DNA of 64,000 nucleotides from Novosphingobium ovatum (lineage in GTDB: Bacteria > Pseudomonadota > Alphaproteobacteria > Sphingomonadales > Sphingomonadaceae), in the NCBI RefSeq assembly GCF_009909235.1, contig NZ_JAAAPO010000008.1, positions 51,989-115,988 of the forward strand, read 5' to 3'. Position 1 is the stretch's first letter; every line of letters starts with the position of its first letter. Below the pieces are notes generated by a model. It was given only the letters and a program-made list of their open reading frames with translations, ran no database searches and was not told the origin of the DNA. The position numbers and the translations under genes were made by a program. Positions 62,470 to 64,000 of the stretch are shown here, one piece after another.

Positions 62470-63681
62470 ATGTTGATGGACGTGATCGATATTCCGGCCC
62501 ATGTGCCGCCCCATCTAGTCACGGACATCAACATCTTTGCCCTGCCCGGCGCCGAAACCGACTATATCGCGGCATGGCTGGCGCTGCAGGAACGCGGGCC
62601 GGACGGGCTGATCTGGACCACCGCCAATGGCGGCCACTGGATCGGCACGCGCGGCGATGTGGTGCGCAGCCTGTGGGCCGACACCACGCGCCTGTCGAAC
62701 GAAGTGCTGGCCGTTGTCCCCGGCCTTGGCGAAGCGATGCAGTTGATCCCGCTGCAACAGGACGGCGCGACACACAAAACCTTTCGCGACGCGGTGATGA
62801 AGGGCTTTGCCGGGCGGCACATCGCCGCGCTGGAGCCGCAGGTGCAGGCGCTGGCCCGCGAATTGGCGCAGGGGCTGGTGGCGCGCGGTTCCTGCGAATT
62901 CATGTCGGAATATGCCGAAATTCTGCCGGTCGACATCTTCCTCTCGCTGATCGACGTGCCGGTGGGTGATCGCCTGCACTTGCGCCCGCTGGCCGCGCAA
63001 CTGGTGCGCCCCGACGGCAGCATGGGCGTGATCGAATTGCGCGACGCGGTGGACGATTACCTGCGCCCGCGCATCGTCCCGCGCATCACCAATCCCGGCA
63101 GCGATCTGTTCAGCCGCATTCTGGCCGAACCCGTCCACGGCCGCCCCTGGACCGAGGATGAGGCGTTGCGCATGGCGCGCAACATCCTGTTTGCCGGGCT
63201 GGACACGGTGGCCGCGCTGGTGGGCATGACCGCAATGCATCTGGCGCTGCACCCACAGGATCAGCAATTGCTGCGCGACAATCCCGATCTGATCCCGGCG
63301 GCGGCGGACGAATTCACGCGCCGCTACCCCAGCGCCTCGGTCAGCCGCAACGCGGTCGAGGATGTGCAGGTCGGCGACCTGACCATCCGCAAGGGTGACA
63401 TTGTCTACCTGCCCAGCGTGCTGCACAATCTGGACGCGGGCAGCTTTGACGACCCGATGGCTTTCCGGCTGGACCGCAAACTGAACCCGACACACCACAC
63501 CACCATGGGCGTGGGCGCGCACCGTTGCGTGGGCGCGGGGCTGGCGCGGATGGAATTGATCGTGTTCCTGCGCGAATGGCTGGCGATCATCCCGCCGTTC
63601 ACCATCGCGCCGGGCGGCCGCATCGCGATGAAGGGCGGCAATGTGGGCACCTGCACCCATCTGCCAATTGCTTGGGCCTGA
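62470..63681 (+). CDS. Cytochrome P450, CYP101 (P450cam)-like
   Basis: 403 aa. Parallels P450cam along its length: WTTANGGHWIGTRG, VRPDGSM, I-helix GLDTV (D245, T246 for proton delivery), ExxR at E281-R284, heme Cys353 in TTMGVGAHRCVGAGLAR, and the C-terminal EWLAIIPPFTIAPGG. The Phe seven residues before the heme Cys is Met (M346), and the position of P450cam Tyr96, which binds the camphor keto group, is Met90. So camphor is unlikely; norisoprenoid- or steroid-like substrates are plausible. No putidaredoxin or reductase gene is adjacent. Last gene of the long operon. Confidence 0.93.
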   Translation: MLMDVIDIPAHVPPHLVTDINIFALPGAETDYIAAWLALQERGPDGLIWTTANGGHWIGTRGDVVRSLWADTTRLSNEVLAVVPGLGEAMQLIPLQQDGATHKTFRDAVMKGFAGRHIAALEPQVQALARELAQGLVARGSCEFMSEYAEILPVDIFLSLIDVPVGDRLHLRPLAAQLVRPDGSMGVIELRDAVDDYLRPRIVPRITNPGSDLFSRILAEPVHGRPWTEDEALRMARNILFAGLDTVAALVGMTAMHLALHPQDQQLLRDNPDLIPAAADEFTRRYPSASVSRNAVEDVQVGDLTIRKGDIVYLPSVLHNLDAGSFDDPMAFRLDRKLNPTHHTTMGVGAHRCVGAGLARMELIVFLREWLAIIPPFTIAPGGRIAMKGGNVGTCTHLPIAWA

Positions 63682-63690
63682 CGCGCGGCG

Positions 63691-63737
63691 CAAACGCGGT
63701 TTAAACGCCAGCTTATTGCTATCACTGACAACAAAAA
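63691..63737 (-). repeat. Terminator-tail repeat, copy 3
   Basis: On minus: core TTGTTGTCAGTGATAGC (63734-63718) directly after the T-run of the etfA-side terminator, then AATAAGCTGGCGTTTAAA and CCGCGTTTGC. Aligns with copy 2 over about 45 nt. Confidence 0.8.
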
Positions 63738-63766
63738 GGCGGGGGTTTTTGCCCCGCCTTTCGTTT
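63733..63766. terminator. Bidirectional terminator between the P450 and etfA
   Basis: Perfect AAAGGCGGGG / CCCCGCCTTT stem with a 7-nt T-rich loop; T-run on both sides. Confidence 0.85.
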
Positions 63767-63791
63767 GTGCCTTGCCGCTTGGTCGCCCGGA

Positions 63792-64000
63792 TCAGATCTT
63801 GGTCAGGATCTCAGGCAGCGCGGTGAACAGGTCGGCTTCCAGGCCATAGTCGGCCACCTGAAAGATCGGCGCATCGCCGTCCTTGTTGATGGCGATGATG
63901 GTCTTGGAATCCTTCATGCCCGCAAGGTGTTGAATCGCGCCGGAAATACCGACCGCGATATAGACCTCGGGGGCGACGATCTTGCCCGTCTGGCCCACCT
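63792..64000 (-). CDS. etfA: Electron transfer flavoprotein alpha subunit, C-terminal part
   Basis: Partial: the gene continues past the right edge. The 69 visible residues include [39 protein letters not shown] and [13 protein letters not shown], the FAD-binding C-terminal signature of ETF-alpha. ETF accepts electrons from the acyl-CoA dehydrogenases encoded in the window. Convergent with the long catabolic operon. Confidence 0.95.
   Translation of the reverse strand, partial: VGQTGKIVAPEVYIAVGISGAIQHLAGMKDSKTIIAINKDGDAPIFQVADYGLEADLFTALPEILTKI

Noticed and set aside
62470..63681. Camphor 5-monooxygenase (camC)
   Set aside because: Overall similarity is clear, but the Tyr96-equivalent is Met and no camA/camB/camD genes are adjacent.

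Overview
The window looks like chromosomal DNA of a GC-rich alphaproteobacterium of the Sphingomonadales, most likely Novosphingobium or a close relative. The basis is gene content (secDF-yajC, aroQ, accBC, a GTA-type three-TM holin, P450cam-like CYP101, Rieske/SDR-rich catabolic islands, TonB-dependent receptor) and codon use; no marker gene fixes the genus. No rRNA, IS element, integrase or CRISPR array is visible.

Layout. 1-13 kb is mostly housekeeping: an XRE regulator, a GT4 glycosyltransferase and small membrane protein, the secF-secD-yajC export genes (minus), tRNA-Pro(GGG), a holin-like gene, aroQ, accB-accC, an Lrp regulator (minus), an unusual soluble histidine kinase and a WalW-like deacetylase. 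tRNA-Ile2(CAU) and tRNA-Pro(UGG) follow. From about 13.4 kb to the right edge almost every gene is catabolic. 13.4-18.1 kb (plus): TetR regulator, Dabb-PASTA protein, ABM monooxygenase, two MDR reductases and an NTF2-like protein. 18.2-26.6 kb (minus): a complete valine/branched-chain acyl-CoA operon (mmsA, acyl-CoA dehydrogenase, hydroxyisobutyryl-CoA hydrolase, enoyl-CoA hydratase, mmsB, thiolase, enoyl-CoA hydratase, hydroxyacyl-CoA dehydrogenase). 26.8-30.2 kb: NTF2-like proteins, a Rieske ferredoxin, an MDR reductase and a ThuA-like protein. 30.5-35.6 kb: an SDR and a TonB-dependent receptor facing an MDR-SDR pair across a shared promoter region. 35.6-51 kb: five Rieske oxygenase alpha subunits, a VOC protein, five SDRs, an acyl-CoA ligase, an NTF2-like protein and a second ThuA-like protein. 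51.1-53.2 kb: an acyl-CoA dehydrogenase (minus) and a divergent LuxR-type regulator. 53.3-63.7 kb: one long plus-strand operon with an OB-fold (DUF35) protein and aldolase-like thiolase, two acyl-CoA dehydrogenases, a 2-oxoacid dehydrogenase E1alpha/E1beta/E2 set, a VOC protein, an APH-like kinase and a CYP101-like P450. The right edge cuts into etfA.

How it may work together (inference): the TonB receptor imports a hydrophobic, probably polycyclic or isoprenoid substrate; Rieske oxygenases and the P450 hydroxylate it; SDRs, MDR reductases and NTF2-like proteins oxidise, reduce, isomerise or dehydrate rings; the ligase makes CoA thioesters; acyl-CoA dehydrogenases, the DUF35-thiolase pair and the kinase-dehydrogenase pair shorten the acyl chain; ETF takes the electrons; and the branched-chain operon could absorb isobutyryl/propionyl-type products. 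No known ring-cleavage dioxygenase, KshA or KstD is present. The gene set resembles the Rieske-rich steroid (bile-salt) clusters reported in sphingomonads, but the substrate cannot be fixed from sequence.

The most unusual non-coding signal is a dispersed repeat whose 17-nt core directly follows the U-tract of three separate intrinsic terminators.
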